In this document: positions 1 through 10,705 of the stretch, piece after piece | How positions within the stretch are numbered: the first letter of the stretch is position 1 | Layout: every line of letters starts with the position of its first letter | Notes under the pieces: generated by a model | Seen by the model: only the letters and a program-made list of their open reading frames with translations | Told to the model about the DNA's origin: nothing | The model's database searches: none | Made by a program: the position numbers and the translations under genes | Source: Nemertoderma westbladi | Taxonomy: Eukaryota > Xenacoelomorpha > Nemertodermatida > Nemertodermatidae | Reading direction: 5' to 3' | Length of the DNA stretch: 33,256 bases | Assembly: GCA_032718475.1 (NCBI GenBank) | Contig: JAUCBJ010001985.1 | Coordinates: 1 to 33,256, forward strand

Positions 1-110
1 GCCGCTGCCTCTGCCCCTGCCGCTGCCGCTTTTGCCTCTGCCGCTGCCTCTGCCGCTGCCGCTTTTGCCTCTGCCGCTGCCTCTGCCGCTGCCGCTTTTC
101 TTTCTGCTTC
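1..110. repeat. 33-bp minisatellite inside the left-edge coding frame
   Basis: About three units ending in gcttttgcctct (at 28-39 and 61-72, with a variant at about 94-105) follow each other at 33 bp. On the - strand they encode an 11-residue Ala-rich repeat with regular Glu and Lys. Because 33 is a multiple of 3, copy-number change would keep the frame. The array continues past the window edge. Confidence 0.8.
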
Positions 111-1319
111 TGCAGCTGCCACTGCTGCTGCTACTGCCGCTGCCTTTCTGTCTTCTATACGTTTTTTCTTTACTTGTTCTTCTTGGACTCGTGTCAGGCG
201 GAGTTGTTCATCAAATTTAGCCTGATTCGCAGCCCTCATTTCCACATCGATGGCATCCAACACAAGCTTGGTTCCTTCGCTATTAGGGCTAAGTCCATCT
301 AACCTTCTCCTCAACTCGTCATCACCTAAAAAACGCTGATAGTCTGACAGATAGATGTCAATGGCATCTCTCTTATGTGGTTTCTCTGCCGTCGCTTCAC
401 TTTCCACTTGGGAAAAAGTGGCGTCTGTTGATTCTCCATGGGTTGATCGCTCCTCCAGCTGAGCTTTCCACTGAGCTGTTCCTTGAACCTGGAGATTCAC
501 CCTTTGAAACCAAGTCTTTACGGCGACTTGCAACGACGTGTCTTGTCTTCGTTTAGAAGCTTCCTCAAAGGCTGATAAGATTAGCCTGATTCGTAGAATT
601 CTTTCTCTAACTTGATAAAGCAGCAATCCCTGCTCTTGAGGTCCTTGAGGTTGTTGAAACAGTTGTTCTTTTAATCGCTCTATAGAGCTGAAGAATCCCT
701 GTGCGTATCCGGCTGCGGACCTCTTCCACACAGCTGGATCGATGGTTTCCTTGGCTACTCCCATCCGGTGTATGTCTTCCCAGGCAGCTTCTGATAAATC
801 AAACGGGAGTCCGGGTCCGGGGAAGTTCCATTGCGACTCGACAATAGACTTCAGTTCTTCACTCGTGTATCCCGCATAACTATCTCTAGTTGACCGTTGA
901 CTTCTCGCCCAATCGATCTGGTGTTCTTCCACCGCGATCAATAACCTAGTGAGTACGGCTGCAGGAAGGATGAGAAGGGGATCCGTATAAACCGCATCCG
1001 TCATCTCTGCTCCGCGCTCGGGTGTCAGCTCTACAGTATCCTCACTACTGGAGCTGCTGGGCCGCTGAGGAATAAGTTCTTGACTAGCGGGTTGTTGCTG
1101 GTCCGCTGCTTCTTGGTCCCGCTTGACCTGAGCTCGGGTGCCTATGATAGACCTACGATGTTGGACTAGCCTAGGTTCTGTTATTACTACTGGAGGGATG
1201 ACCTTCCTCACAGTGGGAGGTGAACTGAACTTACGACCAGACGGTTGTACGTCTCTATCTGAGTCGCAGATAGTTACATCTAATAAACTGTCTGACAGGT
1301 TCTGCTTAGTATCAGACAT
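1..1319 (-). CDS. Uncharacterised protein, C-terminally incomplete (runs off left edge)
   Basis: An uninterrupted frame of 439 codons starts at the ATG at 1319 (MSDTKQNLSDSLLDV) and has no stop before base 1. The first upstream in-frame stop is at 1353-1355, with no other Met between, so this is the start if the gene is unspliced. Residues 1 to about 106 are polar and Ser/Pro/Gln-rich and look disordered, with a serine run. About 110-420 look mostly helical and charged. The last 40 or so residues become an Ala/Glu/Lys repeat of 11-residue period, typical of a long single helix or coiled coil. No catalytic, zinc-finger or membrane motif was recognised. Length and composition would suit a gag-like protein of a retroelement or a host coiled-coil protein; neither is shown. 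An open frame this long in AT-rich DNA is unlikely by chance, so coding is likely but function is unknown. Confidence 0.7.
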   Translation of the reverse strand, partial: MSDTKQNLSDSLLDVTICDSDRDVQPSGRKFSSPPTVRKVIPPVVITEPRLVQHRRSIIGTRAQVKRDQEAADQQQPASQELIPQRPSSSSSEDTVELTPERGAEMTDAVYTDPLLILPAAVLTRLLIAVEEHQIDWARSQRSTRDSYAGYTSEELKSIVESQWNFPGPGLPFDLSEAAWEDIHRMGVAKETIDPAVWKRSAAGYAQGFFSSIERLKEQLFQQPQGPQEQGLLLYQVRERILRIRLILSAFEEASKRRQDTSLQVAVKTWFQRVNLQVQGTAQWKAQLEERSTHGESTDATFSQVESEATAEKPHKRDAIDIYLSDYQRFLGDDELRRRLDGLSPNSEGTKLVLDAIDVEMRAANQAKFDEQLRLTRVQEEQVKKKRIEDRKAAAVAAAVAAAEAERKAAAAEAAAEAKAAAAEAAAEAKAAAAGAEAA

Positions 1320-1439
1320 GACTATGTATACCGTTGAATGTCTACTGCTGTATTACAGTCTGAGTAAGTCTAGTAACTCAGTATTAACTACTAGCCTAGT
1401 AATTAATTACCGGTACTGCTACTCAGTGTAGCGTGATAT

Positions 1440-1710
1440 ATAATATATTAGAATACCGGTATGCTTATAGTATATATAAGTATTATTACAGACTAGGTCT
1501 ATCTCAGAATACCGGTATAATTTTAGCACAAATATATATAAATATATAATAGGCCTATCGGGAATACCGGTATACAGCTTACAATTTGTAGTATATATAA
1601 TTCTGGACTAGAATTAATTACAAGTACCGGTATAATTTCAGCCTAAATTTACAGAAATAAAGATAATAGGCCTATCGTAAATACCGGTATATCAATTATT
1701 TTAAATAATT
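1440..1710. repeat. Degenerate AT-rich tandem repeat of about 116 bp
   Basis: The pair aggcctatcg then ataccggtata occurs at 1551 and again at 1668. The preceding segment (actag, then accggtataattt) occurs near 1494-1525 and 1608-1640. Units are diverged and AT-rich. The rest of 1356-2634 has no frame or motif I could support. Confidence 0.55.
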
Positions 1711-2634
1711 GAATTTCTGAACTTTAGGGTTACTTTGTTACTTTACTTACTTTATTACCGTTATTTGAACAGTAGTCCAACTGATATTGAGACCTAATTG
1801 TTGTATGGCAGGCCTACTATTTATAAATCGTTTGAGTTGATTTATAATATATATATACCCGTTTTAATGGGTTTTGTCAATGTTTGAAATAAATGTTATT
1901 ATTTCTGGGGGGTAATCACTACACAAAGCGGTGCGCTTTCAATGAAGTGTTACTTATGAGACACTAAAACAAATAATACTAATTTACCTAAGTTACTTAA
2001 TACTACAAATTACGTACAATTCGGGTGAGATTACAATCTCTAAATAAACACAAAAATTTACAAAAAACACAAAATACGAATTTTTAGGGTAATTTTACAA
2101 GAAGTCTACTAACCAGCCTAACAAAGGGTTAGAAATCTGGTTATTACAACGGACAGGGTACTACGGTATTTGAAATAATAAGTAGTAGTAAATACACTGC
2201 GTTGTCCAGATAGGAAAATACCACCGCCTGACGACCTATAGCCGTATCGCTATAGGTTCTACGTTATGTATCACGGAGTGTTCCTACCTAGAAGTTAATA
2301 GAGCTAATCGAACGTGCCTATCAACCACTTTACAACACAAATATAATGTCTACACTAATTACTTCGGAAAGTACTGTACACTAAACCCTAAATTAGGTAC
2401 GAGTACTTGTACAACAGATAATCAGTAGTTAAATATACTTGAACAGCTAAAAGAACCACGGCATCTGCTGGAGTGACCGATGCACAAAATCACCAGTCTT
2501 TACCTACGCCAAGCAGCCCGTGTAGTACCGAGGTTAATTTAACTATAGCGGTATGTATAACAAACACAATTACTGTAGGAACAAACTTGGGGAATGAATG
2601 TTGCGGATAATCGCATAAACTCTGAATAATAAAT

Positions 2635-3202
2635 ATTACGCTACGCGTACAAACTACTCAAACAAAATGCAGACCGAACACTGACAGACTACTATCAAGC
2701 CTAAACAAACTACAGGTACATGCAGACTCCGAAATGATTAGGGAGTATGCGCTCTAACCCAGTAGTGCGACTTATTCTTTAGTTGGGGGTTTACCTTACC
2801 GCGTTCGCTGCCCCTACTTCCTAACCGTACTTAATCGGACAAGTGATCTACACACGCTGCAATCCGTTCAGACCTAATAACAGCCAGACAACTATCCAGC
2901 CTACAAATTATCTAAATAAAATTATACGCTACCCGTACAGACTTACACAAACAAAGTACAGACTAAACGATGGCAGACTACTCTCAAGCCTAAATAAACT
3001 ACAGGACATGCAGACTCCGAAATGATTAGGGAGTATGCGCTCTAACCCAGTAGTGCGACTTATTCTTTAGTTGGGGGTTTACCTTACAGCGTTCGCTGCC
3101 CCTACTTCCTAACCGTACTTAATCGGACAGGTGATCTACACACACTGCAATCCGTTCAGACTTAACAGCAATCAGACAACAGCTCAGCCTACAAATTGTC
3201 TG
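2635..3202. repeat. 288-bp tandem duplication, two copies
   Basis: Copy 1 starts at about 2635 and copy 2 at about 2923. Identical markers such as gaaatgattagggagtatgc occur at 2731 and 3019, an offset of exactly 288. Identity is high through the middle (2720-2870 against 3008-3158) and falls towards the edges. No protein motif was seen; a 60-codon frame across the junction (2843-3025) looks incidental. Confidence 0.9.
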
Positions 3203-4707
3203 TACAATCTGATCAGGCTTACACGCCTTCTGTTCAATACTGGCCTACAAACAAATAAAACTTGACAGAAATAAGTAAAAATCTCAATAAAAAACCAGGG
3301 CGGGCCCTCCCTGATTAATTATTAAGGCCTACCGGTATATAATTATCAAAATCGAATAATACTGCTGTACCTGTACTGCTGTAGGTACCGGTCCGGGTGG
3401 TTAGGTAGTCAGGCCTACTGGGTACCGGTTGCCGGTACTTCAGCTTTATTGCCTACTGCAATACAGAAGCTATATCCTTTAATGTTCGCGCTTTCAGACC
3501 TTTGGCAGTTTAACCCGCCAAATTAGGATGTCTTCTAGATATTAAATCGCTTTTTAGCCTATGACAAATATTTGATTCACTACACTAGTCGAAACCAATC
3601 TGTGCGCGATCATTCACCCGCTGGATATTCCCGGGAGATTGGGTTCGACGGTTTAATTTTATTGCTATGTAAGCCTAATGTATTATTCGACTGACAGTAT
3701 TATATAATCTCTGACAATATTATTCACCTTCGGGGAATATTAACAGTTCCTTTAGGACGTGGCGCTTTAGCTATATAAACAGAGTTATGACTTAAACTAC
3801 TCACAACGATATGGCTTAATTATAATTCACATATATGGCGCATTCTTTAGGAATTGCTTCTTTAACAGACTCACTCATACACAATGCTGCACAATACTGC
3901 ACACTAATCTGCCAATCTTCACTGATTTTAGTCACATATAAAAGGAACACAGACTGACTCATGTAGGGTCTATCAAATAACATTAGATTCACTTCAAACC
4001 ACTTTAACATAAGTCACAATCGTTATTGGTAACCTTTCTCTCTTACCTTCGGTATATCAAGAATATTGGGTTTTCGGGGTTATTTCTCGTTATTCCAATA
4101 TAATAATTCATCAACAAATATAATGAATAACCGACAACAAATAGCAGTATACAGTATCGATTGAGCAGGTAATTTTAGCAGTTTCAGCAGTTATTAAAAG
4201 CCGTGTGTCAGATAACACAGAACAGTGATTCCATGAGTTTGATCGGTATGTCAGTTAAAGGATATATGCCCTTATAATTAAACCTACTAGTGTAAGACTA
4301 AAAACTGAAAACACGGAGGTGCCAAAAGCCGGTTCTTAGGCTCTGGGCAAAAACATAACACTGAACTACTGAGTTTCTGTATATACCTCCAACACAGAGA
4401 CAACAAACGCTCTGATTGGTCAACCTGAACAACGAGAGAACAAAGAAACAAAGAAACGTCGACGTGGCAATATCAGCTGCTAGCCGTCGTCATGGTAGCG
4501 ACACTGTTTTCAAAGTATCCAGCTATTGCGTCACGAGATTGTGGATTATGTCCTCTAAAGTACAAATACAGTACAAATACATAAGAAATGACTTTTATGT
4601 CCTCTAAAACACCAGTACAGCAAGGACACGGCCTTTTTATGCCTGGCAAACCAACTACAGAGTACTTTAAGGGAAAATAACCGGCTAATTACGCAAAAGC
4701 TTTTACA
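3203..4707. other. No supported gene
   Basis: AT-rich sequence with scattered ACCGGT words (3330-3440). Two short frames (64 codons on - at 3816-4010, 63 codons on + at 4416-4607) show no recognisable domain and no conserved neighbour, so I do not call them genes. Confidence 0.5.
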
Positions 4708-4909
4708 AAACCCTTCCACTCTATCTCCTAAAGGAATGCCTGTTCACCACCATGGGTGATCTTCCACAGTAAACCCTTCCACTGTTTCCTAAAGGAATGC
4801 CTGTTCACCACCATGGGTGATCTTGCACAGTAAACCCTTCCACTCGGTTTCCTAAAGGAGTGCCTGTTCACCACCATGGTTGATCACCCCTCCACTCTGT
4901 TTCCCAAGT
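4708..4909. repeat. Tandem array of 61-63-bp units
   Basis: Units begin with cccttccact at 4711, 4774 and 4835, with a partial fourth near 4888. Each full unit holds a cctaaaggartgcctgttca block and then caccaccatggktgatc. It forms the tail side of the SINE-like element on the - strand. The repeated Kozak-like ATG is not followed by a useful frame. Confidence 0.85.
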
Positions 4910-5027
4910 TGCCTTGTTCCCATTTATCGACCACTGAAGGCTGCAGCATTTAAATCACTGTGCCCAAGCAGTGCTGTCCCCTCTAGGGATCGAACCAGGG
5001 CTTCCTAATTGGAAGCCCAGGAATGTC

Positions 5028-5279
5028 CAGATAGGGGGGGGGGGGGGGGAAACTGGACGCAATAAAAATTCATCCCACTCCAGGGGAAATTGGACGCAAA
5101 TAACAGATAATTACTCTCAAAAATAAAACTGTAACCTGTTCTATTGTGTTTAGTTTATTGTTTTGGTTGAAATATCGTGCCACTGTAACCTGCTCCTTTC
5201 CCTAAATTTAGAATTTAACAATGAGGCGGGATATTAATTCGCCCAGGCGGGTTTTGCGTCCAGTTTCCCCCCCTTTCTC
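5028..5279. mobile_element. hAT-like MITE, 252 bp, with 8-bp target duplication
   Basis: GGAATGTC flanks the element on both sides (5020-5027 and 5280-5287). The ends are inverted: CAGATA, a G-run and aaactggacgcaa on the left, against ttgcgtccagttt, a C-run and TTTCTC on the right. An 8-bp duplication with a CAG start is typical of hAT elements. There is no coding capacity. The internal block 5154-5203 also occurs in the MITE at 13525-14014 and part of it at 22078-22096. Confidence 0.85.
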
Positions 5280-5315
5280 GGAATGTCACCACTACACCAA
5301 GCGGCTGCTTGGCAT

Positions 5316-6069
5316 GATCCTATTAAGATCCTATTAGGAACCAAGGAACATTTAGAAAATCACTTGGATTTGGCCTATTGTAAATCTGCAGTACCTAGTT
5401 TGTCAAAACCTAAATATCAAAGCTTAGATGTGTCTGTCAATAAACCTCCCGTGATAGCCGAATATAGTAAGGGAGCGCAGTAATTTAACCCTAACCCTAA
5501 GTAAGTCATAAGGCTCTAATCTAATAAATTTTGTAGAATTTCGGACTTCTTGCTATTGGCCCGAAGGTCAATAGTGATGGGGTTTGGACCGCCACTTTTG
5601 TAACCTGCGAGGGCCACGAGAATCGTGAAAAAGTGGCGCAACTAGTGTTATATCCCCTCTGGCGACTGCAATGAGGTTGCCAACATTCGGGTGGGGATCT
5701 GGGTACAGTATAAATAAAATGTTTATTTCGTTTCGTTTGGTTAAAATAATAAATAAAAGCCGGCAGGAAATCTGAATATTAACACGGTAACTAAAAACAA
5801 GGACAAGTAAAACGACACGTTCGTGGGGCCTTCGCGCAGCACGAGGCCCAATTATTAGATACAAATTAAAATTGAGCGACTGTATCACAAAATCAGGTTT
5901 TGAGAAATTTACCCACACCACCAATCAATTAAAGAAAGGGAGACAGTACGTCTTCACCCCTTTTAATCCCCCCCCCCCCCCCCCCACCCTTCCCAACCAC
6001 CAATACATAACCGGGACATCTACCACCCACGGAAGGGTAGCACGAACTTATTTCCAATCGCACGTTAAA
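5316..6069. other. No supported gene; contains a C18 run
   Basis: Unannotated sequence holding a C18 homopolymer at 5968-5985. The 118-codon frame on - (5568-5924) and the 73-codon frame on + (5872-6093, reading through the C run into Pro) have no recognisable domain and are treated as chance. Confidence 0.5.
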
Positions 6070-6375
6070 TATGCAAAGCCAGGTGGTTTATAGGAATATA
6101 ATAAACGCAGTACTCGTTTTCATTATAAGCCTCTTTGCGTTCGTCCTGTTTTGTATTTAAATATATTTCTTAAACGCAGGCTAGGACGATCTTTATAATA
6201 ATAATAACTAGGGATGCGATCAATATGTGAAGCAGGTGGTTTATATAATAATTTAGTCAACGCAGTACTCGTCTTCATTATATGCCTCGTTGCGCTCGTC
6301 GCTTGTCCTGTTTTGTCATAAAATATTTTTCCTAAACGCAGACTGACGATCTTTATACAGTTATAACTATGCGAA
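6070..6375. repeat. 153-bp tandem duplication
   Basis: The block beginning aggtggttta, followed by aacgcagtactcg, tcctgttttg and acgatctttata, is present at 6081 and again at 6234. The copies are roughly 80% alike by eye with small indels. A 129-codon frame on the - strand (6123-6512) crosses both copies and repeats part of its own peptide, so it is a by-product of the duplication. Confidence 0.8.
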
Positions 6376-7608
6376 GTTTCGAAACTGTGCGAGTAACTGT
6401 TGATACATCTATGTGGAGATGTGTGATATGTGGAGATGTGTGATACAACGCCAACGCATCTTATGCCGATGTAGTAATATGGGTATTGAAATAATATTAA
6501 ATCAATGTACACTCTTAAAGCTGCAGCGAAAAAATGTAGCTAATTTCCTAGGTTACATATAAAATAATAATATTATTTTTAAGAACATTAATTTTACTAC
6601 TTTGCAAAAATTCAATTAAAAAATAACCAGACATATACTGTACATTGTGGAATAAACTATTTCAGAAGCCTACAACAGCCATGCCATCGATGGTATTTAT
6701 GTTATTATATCTGTCATTTACCTGAGATAGCAATACAACACTTATAGTAGAGTCAATACAGGAAGGATGTTGGGATGTTGAATTTAAAGAATGCTGTCTG
6801 GGCTGGAATAGCAATACTGGTTGCCTATTACAATTCCTCTCTGGTTAGTCTACAGCCACAACTCCAAGCCAGCTAGCTCCACACCAGCAGAGACTTGACC
6901 AATAATCATTCCCAGCAACTAGCTGCCTTACACACACATCCTTCCATCGTACCAGCATGTTAGCCAATAAATGAGCAGTATTTAATGAGAATCAATTTTT
7001 TATGACGTTTTAATTACTTTAGATCAATTAAAGACACAATTATTAAAGCAAATCACTTGAACTAATTAAAAACTATAATAGAATTGCGTTTGTGGATTAC
7101 ATCTGTATAATTTTTAAGTATAATTATTTAAATCTTATACTGTAAAACAATTAATTTCCTTTAAAAGGCAGGTTGAAAATGGTGTTTTTACCGTAATCAA
7201 CTTAATTAACTAATTAACTGCTATTATCTTAGCTTCTCGAAGGCCACACGGAAATTCTACTTGGAGAATTTCTAAACTTTTGCCAAACAACATGTGTACC
7301 AAGTTTGGATAGATTTCATCAAAGATTGGCCGAGTTATTAACGTTTAAAATTGAACACGACAGGCTCACTCACTTCGTGGCTCGCCCCACAATGACAACT
7401 GCAAACATTTCAATGGCAAGTGAATACATAGGCAACGGGCGCACCAGTATTTATACACAAACCACTACATAGGGAAAGTACAGGCTGGGCTGTTAATTAA
7501 TAAGTAGGCCAATAGGATGTAGGCAATATATGGTACTACCCTGGAGGAGGTGGAGGACAACAGCAACAGAATTAGCACGCCTAACTAGAGGTGGGGCTGG
7601 GGGTATAA
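6376..7608. other. No supported gene
   Basis: AT-rich and without a long frame. A 16-bp direct duplication (gatgtgtgatatgtgga type) sits near 6415-6445. The stretch 7230-7400 reads like an interspersed repeat but could not be classified from sequence alone. Confidence 0.45.
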
Positions 7609-7620
7609 GGTCATGTCTTC

Positions 7621-7894
7621 AGAATCACCTTGGGACATGTTTTTTCGATGTATTAGGGCATATGGGCATAATATTCACAAAAAATTTGAAATATTAGTCC
7701 AAATTCATCAGCAGCAAGCAAAAAAACTGAGCGGTACCCACAATGCGGTCGAGCGGTATTGGATTTGAGAATTTTGCTTGTATACCAACTTCTTTATGGT
7801 CGTATTGACTTATTTTGATCTCATTTGAATCGCAATGTTCGATTTAGTGGGGGTAGATGTCATCTTTATGTCATTAAACACTATATTTCTTAAA
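7621..7894 (+). repeat. Left arm of a long inverted repeat pair
   Basis: This segment matches the reverse complement of 10430-10705 along its length. Markers include cttgggacatgttttttcga near the outer end and gtcattaaacact near the inner end. Similarity looks above 80% by eye and may extend weakly to about 7609. Its + strand opens a short frame with WDMFFRCIRAYGHNIHKK, also found in the other arm. The arms bound about 2.5 kb of mobile-element debris and could be terminal repeats of one element or two opposite insertions of the same repeat. Confidence 0.8.
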
Positions 7895-8579
7895 ATATGG
7901 GTTATTTACCATACAATTTTCATTTTTATTTTGTTTCAATTGGCATCAGATCTTATCAGTAGCACTGCAATGCATTATAAAATTGTATTTTTTGTTTATT
8001 TATAATTTTTTTGTGTATTTTAAGTACCGGTATATTTATTTATTTTTTTGTTTCTTTCTTGTGTTTTATTATTTTTATTTAATTTCAATATCATAATATA
8101 ATATTATATAACATTCCATTTAATAAATCCTATTTCAGATCAGTATTTCGCTGAAGAATTTGTAAATATCACTTGCATTCGTGAAATTTCATCTGTCGAT
8201 TGTGGGCTGAATCCAACTCTCCTATAACTGCACAGGTCAAGATCTGATATTGATACACATTAGGCCTACTGTATGGATGTCAGTCATCTGGAAAACGGTA
8301 TTTCGAGAATGTACCAGGATTCATCCTTCCTCAGTGCTCGACTACATATATATTGATTATCGCTTAGTTGTTCTTTATAGTACTGTACCCTATGTACCAT
8401 ACTTTCTTGCCTTTTATAGCCTATCCCAGATTGTGGCACACATGCTATTTTATTGGTACGTACAGATCTGATTGACTACTTATTCATAATGATTGTATGG
8501 GTGGATGGATGTCTTGGACAGTGATAGCATTGTTACTTATTCTCTGGAAAATATCATCGTTAAGAAGGAAGTTTGATTT

Positions 8580-9780
8580 TTTCTCTGTTGCTTCTATCTA
8601 CTGTAGAAGCAATGTGGCTCTCATCTGATAATAAGACAACCGGATTCTCAACCATATCCTCATGGGAAATCTTCATGAGCCAAAACAAATCTGGTCTGGC
8701 AATTACATCATACTTATGAGAACGTTTGGAAAAAGGCTTTAAATGCGGATTTTAATTCTGAATTGATTCATGCTCATCAAGTGAGGTGCATGGTCCATAT
8801 TTTACAATCATAAAGAAGCTTCATACAATAGTGTAATCATTGCGAGTGAGTGTGTAATCCTGTAAGTGAGATGCTATGCCTATTTTATTTAGAAGCCTCT
8901 GTTTCTCGAGAGCTTTTTGGATTTGAGACAATTTATCCTCCCTTTCACATGGATCGAACTTGCCGATAAATTCTTTTAACAATGCCTTTTACAGCCTGAT
9001 ATACTGTAAAACCATATCAGTGCGAATACCCTTAGCAGTGAACTTGGCAGTGTAAAATTATGCATATGCTGCCAAGTGACTTAATTTGGCAAGATCCCTT
9101 TCAGCTTCAATATTATGAGTTGGAATTTCTTTCAGATCTTCAGGATCAATCCTAAACAATTCAGTCAGTCAGTAGCTCATGGTTTCTCCCCTGCCTCTTT
9201 GGAAAATCCATATTCTCGACTACACTGAAGATGAATTACCTCAGCTGCATGAAGGCACATGTTATGCGTAATGGCGTAATTGGGGATATCTCATAGGAAT
9301 ATGTTTATATATTTCTACATTCTGCCAGGGTCTTAGTTTTACAAGCCTTGAGATCACTGCAATGTTTAGGTAGTATCTCAAGAAGTTTGTCTTGGCCAGA
9401 TTGTTCAACACAGTTAAGGAATGTAGTGTAAAGAATGCAACTAATGCAAGGGTTTGGAGCTCTGTAAGGAAAAACTCACAGGTGATATATATATAGATTA
9501 CATACATCCACAAGTAAGTTTGTCTTGTATGTCTCTTGGAGAAGCATCTGCAGCAATGGATGGCATGTGAAGAAGAGAGGCTGAGACATAGCCAAGCTTT
9601 GTGAAGCGTCGTTCATGTCATATGTCTTCCTTGGCCATCACGTTCTACAATAAGGTCAGAATTGGCTGAGTTGTCATGAGTGACAAGTTTAAGCAAGGCA
9701 TAAATGCCAGTAATCACTAAAGCTTTTGTTGCTCCTAAAGAAAAACCTCAAAGATGGATTTATTGCCTCTAACCTATCTC
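8580..9780 (-). pseudogene. Decayed transposon-like protein-coding relic, family not named
   Basis: On the - strand, protein-like segments follow one another with stops and frame changes. In coding order they are ALLKLVTHDNSANSDLIVE (about 9660-9720), NCVEQSGQDKLLEILPKH (about 9360-9416), IPTHNIEAERDLAKL with KFTAKGIRTDMVLQ (about 9010-9127), then a stretch with DEHESIQ and DESHIASTVDRSNR (about 8600-8790). The order, low stop density per segment and residue mix point to a once-functional protein of several hundred residues. I recall similar proteins labelled uncharacterised in marine invertebrates but cannot name the family. It lies between the two inverted arms, which suggests mobile-element origin. 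It cannot encode a product now. Confidence 0.5.
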
Positions 9781-9954
9781 TTAACTTTACAGAAAACTCA
9801 AGCTGAGATAATACAGTACTGGTAATATTTAAATTTTCCAATCCTTCCAGAGGAATTTTCTGAATCTAATGACATCTCAAATGCCCATATAAAATGGCTT
9901 TTTAAAATTAATTTATTTTTAAGTCAGAAGTATAGCAAAAATAACATACTATTA

Positions 9955-10425
9955 CTAGGATCGGCATGCTGCATTGCAGCTGCATTTTTAAGAATGCTGT
10001 GCCGGCTTGTCGACAAAATTGCGCCGCCACAACTCCCTATCACCCATGAGATTTGCTAGATTATCCGCATCTTCAAGGCCAGTGTCCTTTAAGATGCGTC
10101 TCAAGAATTTCATGGGCAGTCCACCATGCTTATTCACTCCATGAGGCTGCTAAACCACAAGATTATGCACTGGCTGGTCCTCACAGCGAAAGCAATCTCC
10201 TGCAAAGCGGAGGCAACTTTGTTCTAGTGTCAAGCTTAGGGGAACCAATGAGACACCTCCAATGTTATATAGTGTCTGGTTGGAGATGTGTGCATTTTAC
10301 TTGCCACAATGAACCCGCGGCGTAGCATTCTTGTGAATGTGCCATCCAGAGATTTGGTGTCCTCAGCAGTTAGAGCCCAGCATGGACTCCCATAAAATAA
10401 CATAATTTTTGTTAAATCTACCACG
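9955..10425 (-). mobile_element. 3' fragment of a non-LTR retrotransposon
   Basis: The - strand encodes the end of the reverse transcriptase ORF: YGSPCWALTAEDTKSLDG then FTRMLRR (10330-10395), followed in shifted frames by a segment like LRFAGDCFRCEDQPVHNLV and by MKFLRRILKDTGLEDADNLA (about 10040-10110). It is closely similar to 28300-28725 in the same orientation and, for the last 100 bp or so, to the reverse complement of 27440-27560. It is 5'-truncated: similarity to the longer copy stops abruptly near 10395-10425, next to the right inverted arm. Frame breaks make it non-functional. Confidence 0.8.
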
Positions 10426-10429
10426 TGAC

Positions 10430-10705
10430 TTAAGAAATTTAGTGTTTAATGACTAAATGGTGACATCTACCCCCACTAAATCGACCATTGCGATTCAAAT
10501 GAGATCAAAATCAAGTCAATACGACCATAAGAAGTTGGTATACAAGTGAAATTATCATAAATCCATAATCGATCGAGTGCATTGTTGGTACCGCTCAGTT
10601 TTTTTGCTTGCTGCTGATGAATTTGGACTAAAATTTCAATTTTTTTGTGAATATTATGCCCATATGCCCTAATGCATCGAAAAAACATGTCCCAAGCTGA
10701 TTTGG
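10430..10705 (-). repeat. Right arm of the long inverted repeat pair
   Basis: Reverse-complement partner of 7621-7894. The - strand carries a longer version of the shared frame (10476-10727, 83 codons) with WDMFFRCIRAYGHNIHKK and then EILVQIHQQQAKKLSGT. In the aligned part several of the differences between arms are at third codon positions. The peptide family was not recognised. Confidence 0.8.

Larger units (their letters stand above)
4708..5315 (-). mobile_element. tRNA-derived SINE-like element, split by a MITE
   Basis: On the - strand, removing the MITE at 5028-5279 and one copy of its 8-bp duplication joins a tRNA-like head. Box A TGGTGTAGTGG lies at 5289-5299, then a GGGCTTCC/GGAAGCCC stem-loop at about 4999-5019, then box B GGTTCGATCCC at 4986-4996. 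After rejoining, the A-to-B spacing is about 43 nt start to start, normal for a tRNA-type internal Pol III promoter. The body downstream on the - strand runs into a 61-63-bp tandem array. No intact acceptor stem was found, so this is a SINE-like head rather than a working tRNA gene. Element ends are approximate and no target duplication for the SINE itself was found. Confidence 0.6.

Noticed and set aside
1138-1431. 97-codon + strand frame
   Set aside because: Lies largely opposite the 439-codon - strand frame, which has far stronger protein-like character.
5486-5500. Telomere-like aaccctaaccctaa
   Set aside because: Only two units, too short to mean a telomere or interstitial telomeric array.
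5568-5924. 118-codon - strand frame
   Set aside because: No recognisable domain, unusual composition, and no supporting neighbour; could be chance or repeat-derived.
6123-6512. 129-codon - strand frame
   Set aside because: Crosses a 153-bp tandem duplication and repeats its own peptide; no domain.
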